Assembly (NCBI RefSeq): GCF_000960475.2 | Contig: NZ_JZDQ02000017.1 | Span: 1-64,000 of the forward strand | Length of the DNA stretch: 64,000 nucleotides | Direction of reading: 5' to 3' | DNA from: Nocardioides luteus | GTDB taxonomy: Bacteria > Actinomycetota > Actinomycetes > Propionibacteriales > Nocardioidaceae | Shown: positions 8,800-15,716 of the stretch, one piece after another | Layout of the letters: every line of letters begins with the position of its first letter | How positions within the stretch are numbered: position 1 is the first letter of the stretch | Made by a program: the position numbers and the translations under genes | The notes under the pieces: generated by a model | What the model saw: only the letters and a program-made list of their open reading frames with translations | What the model was told of the DNA's origin: nothing | Databases searched by the model: none

Positions 8800-9689
8800 G
8801 CGTCGCGCCGCGGGTGGTGCTGGTCCACCGGGCCACCGAGCTGGAGGAGCTCGTGGCCCGGCACGGCACCCTCGGCCAGGTCGGCTTCTTCCTCTCCACC
8901 CGAGGCCGCGACCTGGCCGAGGTGCAGGGTCGCCACGAGGCCCTGAAGGCGGCGATTGCGCAGGTCAGCGCTGCGATCCCGCTCGACTGGCGGCAGGGAT
9001 CGGTCGAGCGTGGCGACCTCGACCGGTTCCTCTTCGCGCCCGAGGACATCGTGGTCGTGGTCGGCCAGGACGGCCTGGTGGCCAACGTGGCGAAGTATCT
9101 CGACGGTCAGCCGGTGGTCGGGATCGACCCCGAGCCGGGCCGCAACGCCGGCGTCCTCGTCCGCTACCCACCGCGGGCGGCGGCCGACCTGATCCGCTCG
9201 ACCGGCACCTGCGAGGAGCGGACCATGGTCGAGGCGGTCGCCGACGACGGCCAGTCGCTGGTCGCGCTGAACGAGGTGTACGTCGGCCAGGCCACCCACC
9301 AGACCGCCCGCTACCGGCTCACCGTGGCCGGGCGGACCGAGTCGCAGGCCTCCTCCGGCCTGATCGTCGCGACCGGGACGGGTGCCACCGGCTGGGCGCG
9401 GTCGGCCTGGGTCGAGCGGCACAGCACGCTCACCCTGCCCGCCCCGACGGCCCCGGAGCTCGCCTGGTTCGTGCGGGAGGCCTGGCCCTCGCCGGCGACC
9501 GGGACGACCCAGACCGAGGGCACGCTGGCGGGTGCCGAGCAGACAGGTGACAGCCTGACGATCGAGGTGGAGTCCGACCGCCTGGTCGCCTTCGGCGACG
9601 GCATCGAGTCCGACACGCTCGCCCTGTCGTGGGGCCAGCAGGTCGTCGTACGCCGCGCGGAGCGCAGGCTGCGGCTGGTCTCAGGCTGA
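8796..9689 (+). CDS. Divergent NAD kinase-like protein
   Basis: 297-residue homologue of the ATP-NAD kinase fold. The nucleotide loop reads VVVGQDGLVANV (about 86-97), where canonical NAD kinases have GGDG; the catalytic Asp is kept but one Gly is Gln. The second motif NEVYVG and the glycine-rich SSGLIVATGTGATGWARS segment are recognisable, though the usual Asp before Gly in that third motif is Ser. An extra 60-residue N-terminal region precedes the kinase motifs. It is coupled to the SPFH gene by a 4-nt overlap. It may phosphorylate NAD or a modified NAD, or may only bind it; the sequence does not decide. Confidence 0.75.
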   Translation: MSVAPRVVLVHRATELEELVARHGTLGQVGFFLSTRGRDLAEVQGRHEALKAAIAQVSAAIPLDWRQGSVERGDLDRFLFAPEDIVVVVGQDGLVANVAKYLDGQPVVGIDPEPGRNAGVLVRYPPRAAADLIRSTGTCEERTMVEAVADDGQSLVALNEVYVGQATHQTARYRLTVAGRTESQASSGLIVATGTGATGWARSAWVERHSTLTLPAPTAPELAWFVREAWPSPATGTTQTEGTLAGAEQTGDSLTIEVESDRLVAFGDGIESDTLALSWGQQVVVRRAERRLRLVSG

Positions 9690-10241
9690 GGCGATCGCCC
9701 CGGCGGCCGCGGCGAGATCGGCCACGCCGGCCGCGAGCTCGTCAGGCCGGTCGGTGGCCAGGTCCAGGTGGAAGCCGAACAACGAGGAGTCGACGAGCGT
9801 GACGATCCGTCCCGCACGTTCGGGCGGCGCCCCACAGGCGGTGATGTAGTCGCGCAGCGCGGCGTACCAGAGCTCGTTGGTCTCCCGGACGACCGAGCGG
9901 TAGGGCTCCATCCCGATCAGCCCCGTTGCGGCTGCTTGCAGGTAGATCTGCAGGCAGCTGTGCAGCGGGTCACTGCGGTAGGCCCGCCACAGCGCCTCCA
10001 CCCCGGCGCGTACGTCCTCGGCCGGCTCCAGCGCCGCGACCGCGGCGACGGAGAGCTCGTTGGTGCGCGCCACCACCGCGGCGACCAGCTCGTCGCGACC
10101 GCCGAAGTGGTAGATCAGCATCCGGTCGCTGGTGCCGATGGCAGCCGCCAGCGGACGCAGGGTCAGCCCGATCAGCCCGTGCTTGAGCACGTGCTCGACC
10201 ACCTGCTCGAGGAGCTCCTCCTTGCGGTCCATGGAAAGCAT
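9681..10241 (-). CDS. TetR-family repressor of the adjacent SMR pump
   Basis: 186-residue regulator. The N-terminal helix-turn-helix includes LRPLAAAIGTSDRMLIYHFG, the TetR recognition region; the C-terminal helical domain has no recognisable ligand motif. The ATG at 10241 is preferred, with 10232 an alternative. It is divergent from an SMR efflux gene, and the gap holds two perfect 16-bp palindromes (10253 and 10280), strongly suggesting that it represses both itself and the pump. Its 3' end overlaps the NAD-kinase-like gene by 9 nt on the opposite strand. Confidence 0.9.
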   Translation of the reverse strand: MLSMDRKEELLEQVVEHVLKHGLIGLTLRPLAAAIGTSDRMLIYHFGGRDELVAAVVARTNELSVAAVAALEPAEDVRAGVEALWRAYRSDPLHSCLQIYLQAAATGLIGMEPYRSVVRETNELWYAALRDYITACGAPPERAGRIVTLVDSSLFGFHLDLATDRPDELAAGVADLAAAAGAIASA

Positions 10242-10252
10242 TATGCCCAACC

Positions 10253-10268
10253 TGTAGCGACTGCTACA
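10253..10268. promoter_or_regulatory. TetR operator, left copy
   Basis: TGTAGCGACTGCTACA is a near-palindrome (TGTAGC/GCTACA arms). The right copy at 10280-10295 is its exact reverse complement, centre distance 27 bp. It lies just before the TetR start. Confidence 0.8.
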
Positions 10269-10279
10269 TTTCTCAGTGA

Positions 10280-10295
10280 TGTAGCAGTCGCTACA
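10280..10295. promoter_or_regulatory. TetR operator, right copy
   Basis: TGTAGCAGTCGCTACA, exact reverse complement of the left copy, 23 nt before the SMR start codon and overlapping its likely promoter. Confidence 0.8.
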
Positions 10296-10318
10296 CGCGT
10301 CTCAGGAGGACCCCGAAC

Positions 10319-10642
10319 ATGTACGCCGCCAGCCTGCTCGTCGTCGCGATCGCGATCGAGGTCGCCAGCACCGCGCTGCTCCCCCGCACCGAGGGGTTCC
10401 GCAACGTGCCCTGGTCGGTGGCGGTCGTGGCCGGCTACGGCGTCTCGATCTGGCTGCTCTCCGTCGTCGTCGAGCGGATGTCGGTCTCGGTGGCGTACGC
10501 CATCTGGTCAGGCCTCGGCACCGCACTCGTCGCGGGCATCGGCGTGATGTTCCTCGGCGAGCACCTCACCGCCGCCAAGGCCGGCTTCCTGGCGATGATC
10601 GTCGTCGGCGTGGTCGGGCTGAACCTCTCCGGCGCCCACTGA
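10319..10642 (+). CDS. SMR-family multidrug efflux protein
   Basis: Small membrane pump of 107 residues with four hydrophobic helices. Glu14, the proton/drug-coupling residue of EmrE-type transporters, is at the exact expected position in helix 1 (VVAIAIEVASTALL). The conserved helix-3 AYAIWSGLGTA and helix-4 GEHLTAAKAGF motifs are also present. CAGGAGG precedes the ATG. It would export lipophilic cations in exchange for protons, as a homodimer or with a partner; no second SMR gene is adjacent. Control is likely by the divergent TetR through the two palindromes. Confidence 0.92.
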   Translation: MYAASLLVVAIAIEVASTALLPRTEGFRNVPWSVAVVAGYGVSIWLLSVVVERMSVSVAYAIWSGLGTALVAGIGVMFLGEHLTAAKAGFLAMIVVGVVGLNLSGAH

Positions 10643-10658
10643 GCCCGGTGAGGTCGGG

Positions 10659-12332
10659 TCAGATCGCCGCGGCCGCAGCCCTGCCCGCCGTACGTCCCGA
10701 GAACAGGCAGCCGCCGAGGAAGGTGCCCTCGAGCGCGTTGTAGCCCATCATCCCGCCACCGCCGAAGCCGGCGACCTCGCCGGCCGCGTAGAGCCCGGGC
10801 AGCGGGGTGCCGGCCGAGGTGAGACAGCGACCGGAGAGGTCCGTCTCGAGCCCGCCCAGGGTCTTGCGGGAGAGGATGTGCAGCTTGACCGCGATCAGCG
10901 GGCCGGCCTCGGGGTCGAGGATCCGGTGGGGCTTGGCGGTGCGCTGCAGCTTGTCGCCGCGGTAGTGGCGGGCGGCGTACAGAGCGGTGATCTGGGCGTC
11001 CTTGGTGAAGTTGTTGGCGATCTCGCGGTCGCGGGCCTCGATGATCCGGCGCAGCTCGCTCTCCTTGATCTGCGGGCCGGTCGGATCCTTGTCGGCGAGG
11101 CCGTTCATGCCGTGGACGAGCGCGGTGAGGTTCTCGGCGACGACGAAGTCCTCACCGTGCTCCATGAAGCTCTTGACCGGGCCGGGACCCTTCCGCGCCC
11201 GCTCGGCGAGCAGCTTGATGTCCTTGCCGGTCAGATCGGGGTTCTGCTCCGAGCCGGAGAGCGCGAACTCCTTCTTGATGATCTTCTCGGTGAGCACGAA
11301 CCAGGAGTAGTCGTAGCCGGTCTGGCGCAGGTGCTTGAGCGTTCCGAGGGTGTCGAAGCCGGGGAAGAACGGCGCCGGGAGACGCTTGCCGGTCGCGTCC
11401 AGCCACAGGCTCGAGGGGCCGGGGAGGATCCGGATGCCGTGGTTGGCCCAGATCGAGTCCCAGTTGCGGATGCCCTCGACGTAGTGCCACATCCGGTCGT
11501 CGTTGATGATCTTGGCGCCGGTCGCGGCGGTGATCTCCAGCATCCGGCCGTCGACGTGCGCGGGCACGCCGGAGACCATCGACTGCGGCGGGGTGCCGAG
11601 CCGGGAGGGCCAGTGCTTGCGAACCAGGTCGTGGTTGCCGCCGATGCCGCCGGAGGTGACGATCACGGCCTGTCCGCGGAGCTCGAAGTCCTCGACCTCC
11701 GTACGCGAGGAGGCCTGTCCCCGCTCGACGTCGCTGGCCTCGAGCACCTTGCCGCTGACGCCGACGGCAGCGCCGTCCTCGATCAGCACCTGGTCGACGC
11801 GGTGGCGGAAGGCGAAGGTGATCCGGCCGGTGTCGGCGTGGGCGCGAACCCGCCGCTCGAACGGCTCGACCACGCCCGGACCGGTCCCCCAGGTGATGTG
11901 GAAGCGCGGCACCGAGTTGCCGTGGCCGTCGGCACGGCCGTCGCCGCGCTCGGCCCAGCCGACGACCGGGAAGATCCGGTGGCCCATCTGGCGCAGCCAG
12001 GACCGCTTCTCGCCGGCCGCGAAGTCGAGGTACGCCTCGGCCCAGCGCCGCGGCCACAGGTCCTCGTCACGGTCGAACTGGGCGGATCCCATCCAGTCCT
12101 GGAGCGCCAGCTCGGGTGAGTCCTTGATCCCCATCCGGCGCTGCTCGGGGCTGTCGACGAGGAAGAGTCCACCGAGGCTCCAGAACGCCTGGCCGCCCAG
12201 GGACTGCTCCGGCTCCTGGTCGACCAGGAGAACACTCTTTCCCGCGTCGGCCACCTCGGCCGCTGCCGCCAGGCCGGCGAGGCCGGCTCCCACCACGATC
12301 ACGTCGGCGTGCCGTTGAATGTCCGCAGTCAT
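10659..12332 (-). CDS. FAD-binding dehydrogenase (fumarate reductase/KstD-like)
   Basis: 557-residue flavoenzyme. The dinucleotide fold VIVVGAGLAGLAAAAEVA opens at residue 11 and the C-terminal FAD segment reads GLYAAGEVAGFGGGGMMGY. The family includes 3-ketosteroid dehydrogenase-like and fumarate-reductase-like enzymes, most of unknown substrate. The ATG at 12332 is preferred; a GTG at 12350 has GGAG too close. It is a single gene convergent with the SMR gene, with a 16-nt gap. The substrate cannot be inferred. Confidence 0.85.
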   Translation of the reverse strand: MTADIQRHADVIVVGAGLAGLAAAAEVADAGKSVLLVDQEPEQSLGGQAFWSLGGLFLVDSPEQRRMGIKDSPELALQDWMGSAQFDRDEDLWPRRWAEAYLDFAAGEKRSWLRQMGHRIFPVVGWAERGDGRADGHGNSVPRFHITWGTGPGVVEPFERRVRAHADTGRITFAFRHRVDQVLIEDGAAVGVSGKVLEASDVERGQASSRTEVEDFELRGQAVIVTSGGIGGNHDLVRKHWPSRLGTPPQSMVSGVPAHVDGRMLEITAATGAKIINDDRMWHYVEGIRNWDSIWANHGIRILPGPSSLWLDATGKRLPAPFFPGFDTLGTLKHLRQTGYDYSWFVLTEKIIKKEFALSGSEQNPDLTGKDIKLLAERARKGPGPVKSFMEHGEDFVVAENLTALVHGMNGLADKDPTGPQIKESELRRIIEARDREIANNFTKDAQITALYAARHYRGDKLQRTAKPHRILDPEAGPLIAVKLHILSRKTLGGLETDLSGRCLTSAGTPLPGLYAAGEVAGFGGGGMMGYNALEGTFLGGCLFSGRTAGRAAAAAI

Positions 12333-12455
12333 GTCCGCAGATCCTGCCACCTCCTATACCGGCGGGTACATGGAACCTGTCGCCCGACCGTTCCGTCTGG
12401 TGGACAGTTGTCGGACTCGCACCCCGAAGCGGCCGCCGAACAGTGTCCGAGCGGA

Positions 12456-12461
12456 TAGGTT
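12456..12461 (+). promoter_or_regulatory. Putative -10 box of leaderless gene at 12470
   Basis: TAGGTT lies 8 nt before the GTG, with no ribosome site. Confidence 0.45.
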
Positions 12462-12469
12462 TTTTGCTC

Positions 12470-13381
12470 GTGATCGACCCCAAGGTGACCGCGCGAAGGC
12501 AGCAGAAATGGGTCCAACGCGGCATCGACCGCACCCAGGCCTGGCTGAGCCGTAGTGGCAGCAGCCTCGGCCCGCTGATCCCGCACATCGCCACCTCGAT
12601 GGTGCTCACCGGGGACGAGGACCACGGCTGGATCCCGCAGGGCCTGGCCTACTCCCCCGAGGCCGATCTGCTCCTGCAGGGCTACTACGGCGACAAGCTC
12701 GGCTCGGCGCTCGCCCTGGTCGACAAGCCCTCGGGCGAGCTCATCAACGCGGTCTATCTGGGCGGGCCGAAGGGCAGTGTCAGCGGCCCGGTCAACGCCG
12801 GCGGGGTCGCGGTCATCGGCGACGAGGTCTACGTGTGCCGCGAGGGGAACCCGCCGCGCCTCTACTGCTACTCACTGACCCAGATCGTCCACGCCGAACC
12901 GCTCTCGACCGTCTCCACGGTCGGGCCGTTGGTCGCGGTCGCCGCCGGCTCCTACCTCGCCGCCACCAAGGACCTGCTCTACGTCGGGTCGCACGCCAAC
13001 AACCGCCTCTACAAGTACATCCGCAAGGACGGCTCCTGGCAGATCAAGACCCCGATCGGCGTACGCACCCCGGTCGGCACCCAGGGCGTCGTGGTCCGGG
13101 AGGAGGAGTACGTCTTCAGCGTCTCCCGCGGACCGACCAGGCGCAGCCAGCTGATCGTCCAGGACCGGGTCACGATCCGGCCCCGCGCCCTGCAGTGGCT
13201 GCCCAACCTGGCCGAGGGCGTGGCCGAGGTCGGCGACGAGTTCTTCGTGACCTATCAGTCGGGCGCCAGGCCCTACTCCCGCGGCTCCTCGACCCGGGGT
13301 CAGGCCTGGCCCTCGGCCCACATGACCCGCACGCCGCTGGCCAAGCTCGGCCTGGAGCCGCGGAAGCCGTCCGAGGTCTGA
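12470..13381 (+). CDS. Conserved hypothetical protein, beta-propeller-like
   Basis: 303-residue protein that I do not recognise. It has a basic N-terminus (KVTARRQQKWVQRGIDRTQ), no signal peptide, and a series of short beta-rich segments (GLAYSPEADLLLQGYY, VGSHANNRLYKYI, GTQGVVVREEEYVF) resembling propeller blades. It ends near a basic tail. The GTG at 12470 is chosen because a TAGGTT box lies 8 nt upstream; GTG at 12443 is possible. It stands alone between a divergent dehydrogenase and a convergent acetyltransferase. Confidence 0.7.
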   Translation: MIDPKVTARRQQKWVQRGIDRTQAWLSRSGSSLGPLIPHIATSMVLTGDEDHGWIPQGLAYSPEADLLLQGYYGDKLGSALALVDKPSGELINAVYLGGPKGSVSGPVNAGGVAVIGDEVYVCREGNPPRLYCYSLTQIVHAEPLSTVSTVGPLVAVAAGSYLAATKDLLYVGSHANNRLYKYIRKDGSWQIKTPIGVRTPVGTQGVVVREEEYVFSVSRGPTRRSQLIVQDRVTIRPRALQWLPNLAEGVAEVGDEFFVTYQSGARPYSRGSSTRGQAWPSAHMTRTPLAKLGLEPRKPSEV

Positions 13382-13408
13382 TCGGACGTCGTGATCAGGC
13401 CCTCGTGA

Positions 13409-13705
13409 TCAGGCCGGCCAGTCGGTGATGTCGGCGTACTCCTCGCCGTGCCGCTTCAGCCACCCGGCGACGTACGGGCAATGCGGGATGATCCGCTTCC
13501 CCTTCGCCTTCACATCCGCCAGCGCGAACGCCACCAGCTTCGACGCCAGCCCCTGCCCGTTGTAGTCCTCCCCCACCTCGGTGTGCACGAAGTCCACGTG
13601 CTCGTCGTCGGGCAGCCGGTAGACCGCCAGCCCCGCAACGGTCTCCCCGTCCCGGATCTCGTAGCGGTGCCTGGCCGGGTTGTCCACGTACTCGATATCG
13701 CTCAC
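13409..13705 (-). CDS. GNAT-like N-acetyltransferase, NATD1/YjdJ type
   Basis: 98-residue single-domain protein of the short GNAT family. The body HRYEIRDGETVAGLAVYRL, the GQGLASKLVAFAL acetyl-CoA loop, and the C-terminal PHCPYVAGWLKRH are characteristic. These proteins probably acetylate small molecules or protein N-termini; no substrate is known. The GTG at 13705 follows a GAGAAT -10-like box by 6 nt; a GTG at 13732 would add nine residues. Confidence 0.8.
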   Translation of the reverse strand: MSDIEYVDNPARHRYEIRDGETVAGLAVYRLPDDEHVDFVHTEVGEDYNGQGLASKLVAFALADVKAKGKRIIPHCPYVAGWLKRHGEEYADITDWPA

Positions 13706-13865
13706 GCCCTCATTCTCACTGCTCGGCTCCACTGCTCGACCCGTGGGCTCGCCAGGCGGTCGTTCTTGTCGCCGGTGGCCGCCGCCCCGTTACGGAGGGT
13801 GTTGGCTATCGGGGCGTAGGTGCTTGGGATCCAGGGCCGGTGAGCTTGCACGAAGCTCACCCGCC

Positions 13866-14003
13866 CCCGCCGAGACGTCACCCGCGTCGGCCGAGTGGGC
13901 ACTGGACTGCCAACTCGACCGACGTACGTGACGTCTCGCCCGACGTAAGTGACGCCTCGGCGGAGGTGACCTTCAGCCGACGGGAGTGACCCTTCGGCGG
14001 CGG
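13866..14003. repeat. Mosaic intergenic repeat, locus B
   Basis: The 364-nt gap 13706-14069 has no gene I can support; its right half is repeat. A decayed 38-nt palindrome at 13886-13923 matches the perfect one at 1-38. Flanking units (GAGACGTCAC left; GTGACGTCTCG right) extend it into an imperfect hairpin of about 34-nt arms from 13866 to about 13943. Further copies of a TGACGCCTCG-like unit continue to about 14003. The same units recur at 1-80 and 60285-60522. The left half (13733-13860) shows nothing recognisable. Confidence 0.6.
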
Positions 14004-14036
14004 CCCACACCAGCCCCGAAAAACAGCCCCGCGCAG

Positions 14037-14061
14037 GGTGGTCTCGACAGGCTCGACCACC
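14037..14061. repeat. Short REP-like palindrome
   Basis: GGTCTCGACAGGCTCGACC with outer GGT/ACC arms forms a small hairpin just downstream of the convergent VOC gene (minus strand). A related, weaker copy is at 61185-61210. It could act as a terminator. Confidence 0.5.
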
Positions 14062-14069
14062 GGGGACCC

Positions 14070-14468
14070 TCACACCACAAAGATGCAGAAGATGTGCCCC
14101 GAAGGATCCGCATAAGCCCGGAGCGGCTCCTCAGGATCGTCAGACCGATCGAGACGGAGGGAAGCCCCCAACCCCAGCACACGATCATGCTCGGCATCGA
14201 GCTCCGCGACGGACCTGACGACGGTGTCCAGATGCATGTGCTTGACGGCCCCAGGTGCGGGCCAGTCCGACGGTGCCATCTCGGAGGAGTCGACCCGGTT
14301 GAACGCGAGCGCCCGACGCCCGTCGGGCCAGGTGAGGACCAGCCAGTCGTCATCGTCCCCCGGCACCTCGTCTCCCGGCCGATAGACGAGACCGAGGAAC
14401 TGGCGGTAGAACTCGGCGAGGCCGCGTACGTCGGTCGTGTCGAGGACCGTGTGGAGAAGCCTAGCCAC
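14070..14468 (-). CDS. VOC (glyoxalase-like) family protein
   Basis: 132-residue vicinal-oxygen-chelate protein with a beta-alpha-beta-beta-beta repeat. It begins ARLLHTVLDTTDVRGLAEFYRQFLGL and ends with YADPSGHIFCIF, the typical C-terminal half with the Pro-Ser-Gly-His turn. Members bind a metal and act on diverse small molecules or give drug resistance; here the substrate is unknown. The GTG at 14468 overlaps the stop of the upstream methyltransferase-like gene by 8 nt, so the two form an operon. Confidence 0.85.
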   Translation of the reverse strand: MARLLHTVLDTTDVRGLAEFYRQFLGLVYRPGDEVPGDDDDWLVLTWPDGRRALAFNRVDSSEMAPSDWPAPGAVKHMHLDTVVRSVAELDAEHDRVLGLGASLRLDRSDDPEEPLRAYADPSGHIFCIFVV

Positions 14469-14937
14469 GCGCGGCACCCCGAGGCAGACCCGACGGCCGA
14501 CCGAGCCAGCGGGGCGTGGCGGCGCGGTAGGAGTCGTACGTCTTGCCGAAGCTCCACGACAGGGCGTGCTCCTCCGCGGGGATCTGGGTGCGGTCGATGA
14601 TCGCGACGAACGCTGCGACGGGGACGAGCGGCAACAGGCCACCCCGGAGCACGGCGTGGGCGAGCAGGAGGCCGGTCATGCCAACGTACATCGGGTTGCG
14701 GGTGTAGCGGAACGGACCGTCCGTCACGACCGCGGTCGCACGCTCGGGCTCGAGCGGGTCGAAGCTGGTGCCCTTGTGCTTGAACGCCCGAGCCGCACTT
14801 CCCGCGACATACACCGACCCACCAGCCACGAGAGCGGCCGCGACCGACCGCACCACCGTCGGCCGGCGAGCCGGGGCCAGCAGATGCTGGGCAACCAGCC
14901 CCACGGCGACATAGACGGGCGGCGGCACCTTCGGCAT
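14461..14937 (-). CDS. Isoprenylcysteine carboxyl methyltransferase-like membrane protein
   Basis: 158-residue integral membrane protein of the ICMT/PEMT superfamily. The diagnostic GPFRYTRNPMYVGM motif lies near residue 78, followed by hydrophobic segments and a C-terminal EEHALSWSFGKTYDSYRAATPRW-type region in which Glu and Tyr are conserved. Bacterial members methylate small isoprenoid or unknown acceptors with S-adenosylmethionine. The start is uncertain (ATG 14937 or GTG 14946). It is co-transcribed with the VOC gene. Confidence 0.82.
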   Translation of the reverse strand: MPKVPPPVYVAVGLVAQHLLAPARRPTVVRSVAAALVAGGSVYVAGSAARAFKHKGTSFDPLEPERATAVVTDGPFRYTRNPMYVGMTGLLLAHAVLRGGLLPLVPVAAFVAIIDRTQIPAEEHALSWSFGKTYDSYRAATPRWLGRPSGLPRGAARG

Positions 14938-15000
14938 GCCCTCCACCGTAGCCCTGACCGGAGGGCCCGCACCCCCTCTTTCTTGGGTAAAGAAAAGGGG

Positions 15001-15588
15001 TCAGTGCAGCAGCGCGCGCACCAGCCGCTCGGCGATGTCCGGGGCGGGCTCGCTGCGCTCGAGGGAGTGGAGCACGAACCCACCGACCAGGGCGCGTACG
15101 AACTCCATGACCGGCAGGTCGGCGGGCAGCTGGCCGGCCGCGACCGCGGCCTCGATGCGGGTGGAGACGGTGGCGGTGATACCGAGCGCGTCGTTGAGGC
15201 GGGTGCCGATGTCGGGGCTCTCGCAGGCGGCGGCCACGAGCGAGCGGACGAGGCCGTCGTTGCCGGGCTGGGCCACGAGATCGATGAGGCTCTGCATCCA
15301 CGCGATCAGGTCGGCGCGGATGTCACCGGTGTCGGGCACCACGGGGTGGTCCGGCAGCAGCTTGTCCTCGATCAGCGCATCGGCCACGACCGCACTCTTC
15401 GAGGACCACCAGCGGTAGATCGTCTGCTTGGAGACACCTGCCTCGGCCGCGATGCCCTCGATGGTGAGGTGGTCATAGCCTTGGGTCGCGAAGAGCCGCC
15501 CGGTCGCGCCGAGGACCGCGATGCGAGCCTCTTCGCTGCGTACGGCACCTCGACGGCGCACTCCTGCTGACGCTGGCATGAAGGGCAT
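15001..15588 (-). CDS. TetR-family regulator, divergent from MMPL transporter
   Basis: 195-residue repressor. The helix-turn-helix region is LTIEGIAAEAGVSKQTIYRW, a textbook TetR recognition helix; the C-terminal domain resembles the TetR_C group that binds lipophilic ligands. The start may be ATG 15588 or 15579. It is divergent from the MMPL transporter gene with a 128-nt gap, so it is probably that gene's repressor. Confidence 0.9.
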   Translation of the reverse strand: MPFMPASAGVRRRGAVRSEEARIAVLGATGRLFATQGYDHLTIEGIAAEAGVSKQTIYRWWSSKSAVVADALIEDKLLPDHPVVPDTGDIRADLIAWMQSLIDLVAQPGNDGLVRSLVAAACESPDIGTRLNDALGITATVSTRIEAAVAAGQLPADLPVMEFVRALVGGFVLHSLERSEPAPDIAERLVRALLH

Positions 15589-15716
15589 CCTAGGATCCCG
15601 CGCCATCTCATGGCCAAGGCACAGGTGTGACCCATCACTCGCACAGCGACCCTTGTCCAGCGGCGATCAGGTGATTAACTGGACGCACCGTTGCGAATTA
15701 CCGGAGGGATGCCGCC
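15589..15716. promoter_or_regulatory. TetR/MMPL divergent promoter region
   Basis: TTGTCC at 15653 and TTAACT at 15675 are spaced 16 nt apart and could be the rightward -35/-10. I do not see a clear TetR palindrome here. Confidence 0.3.
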
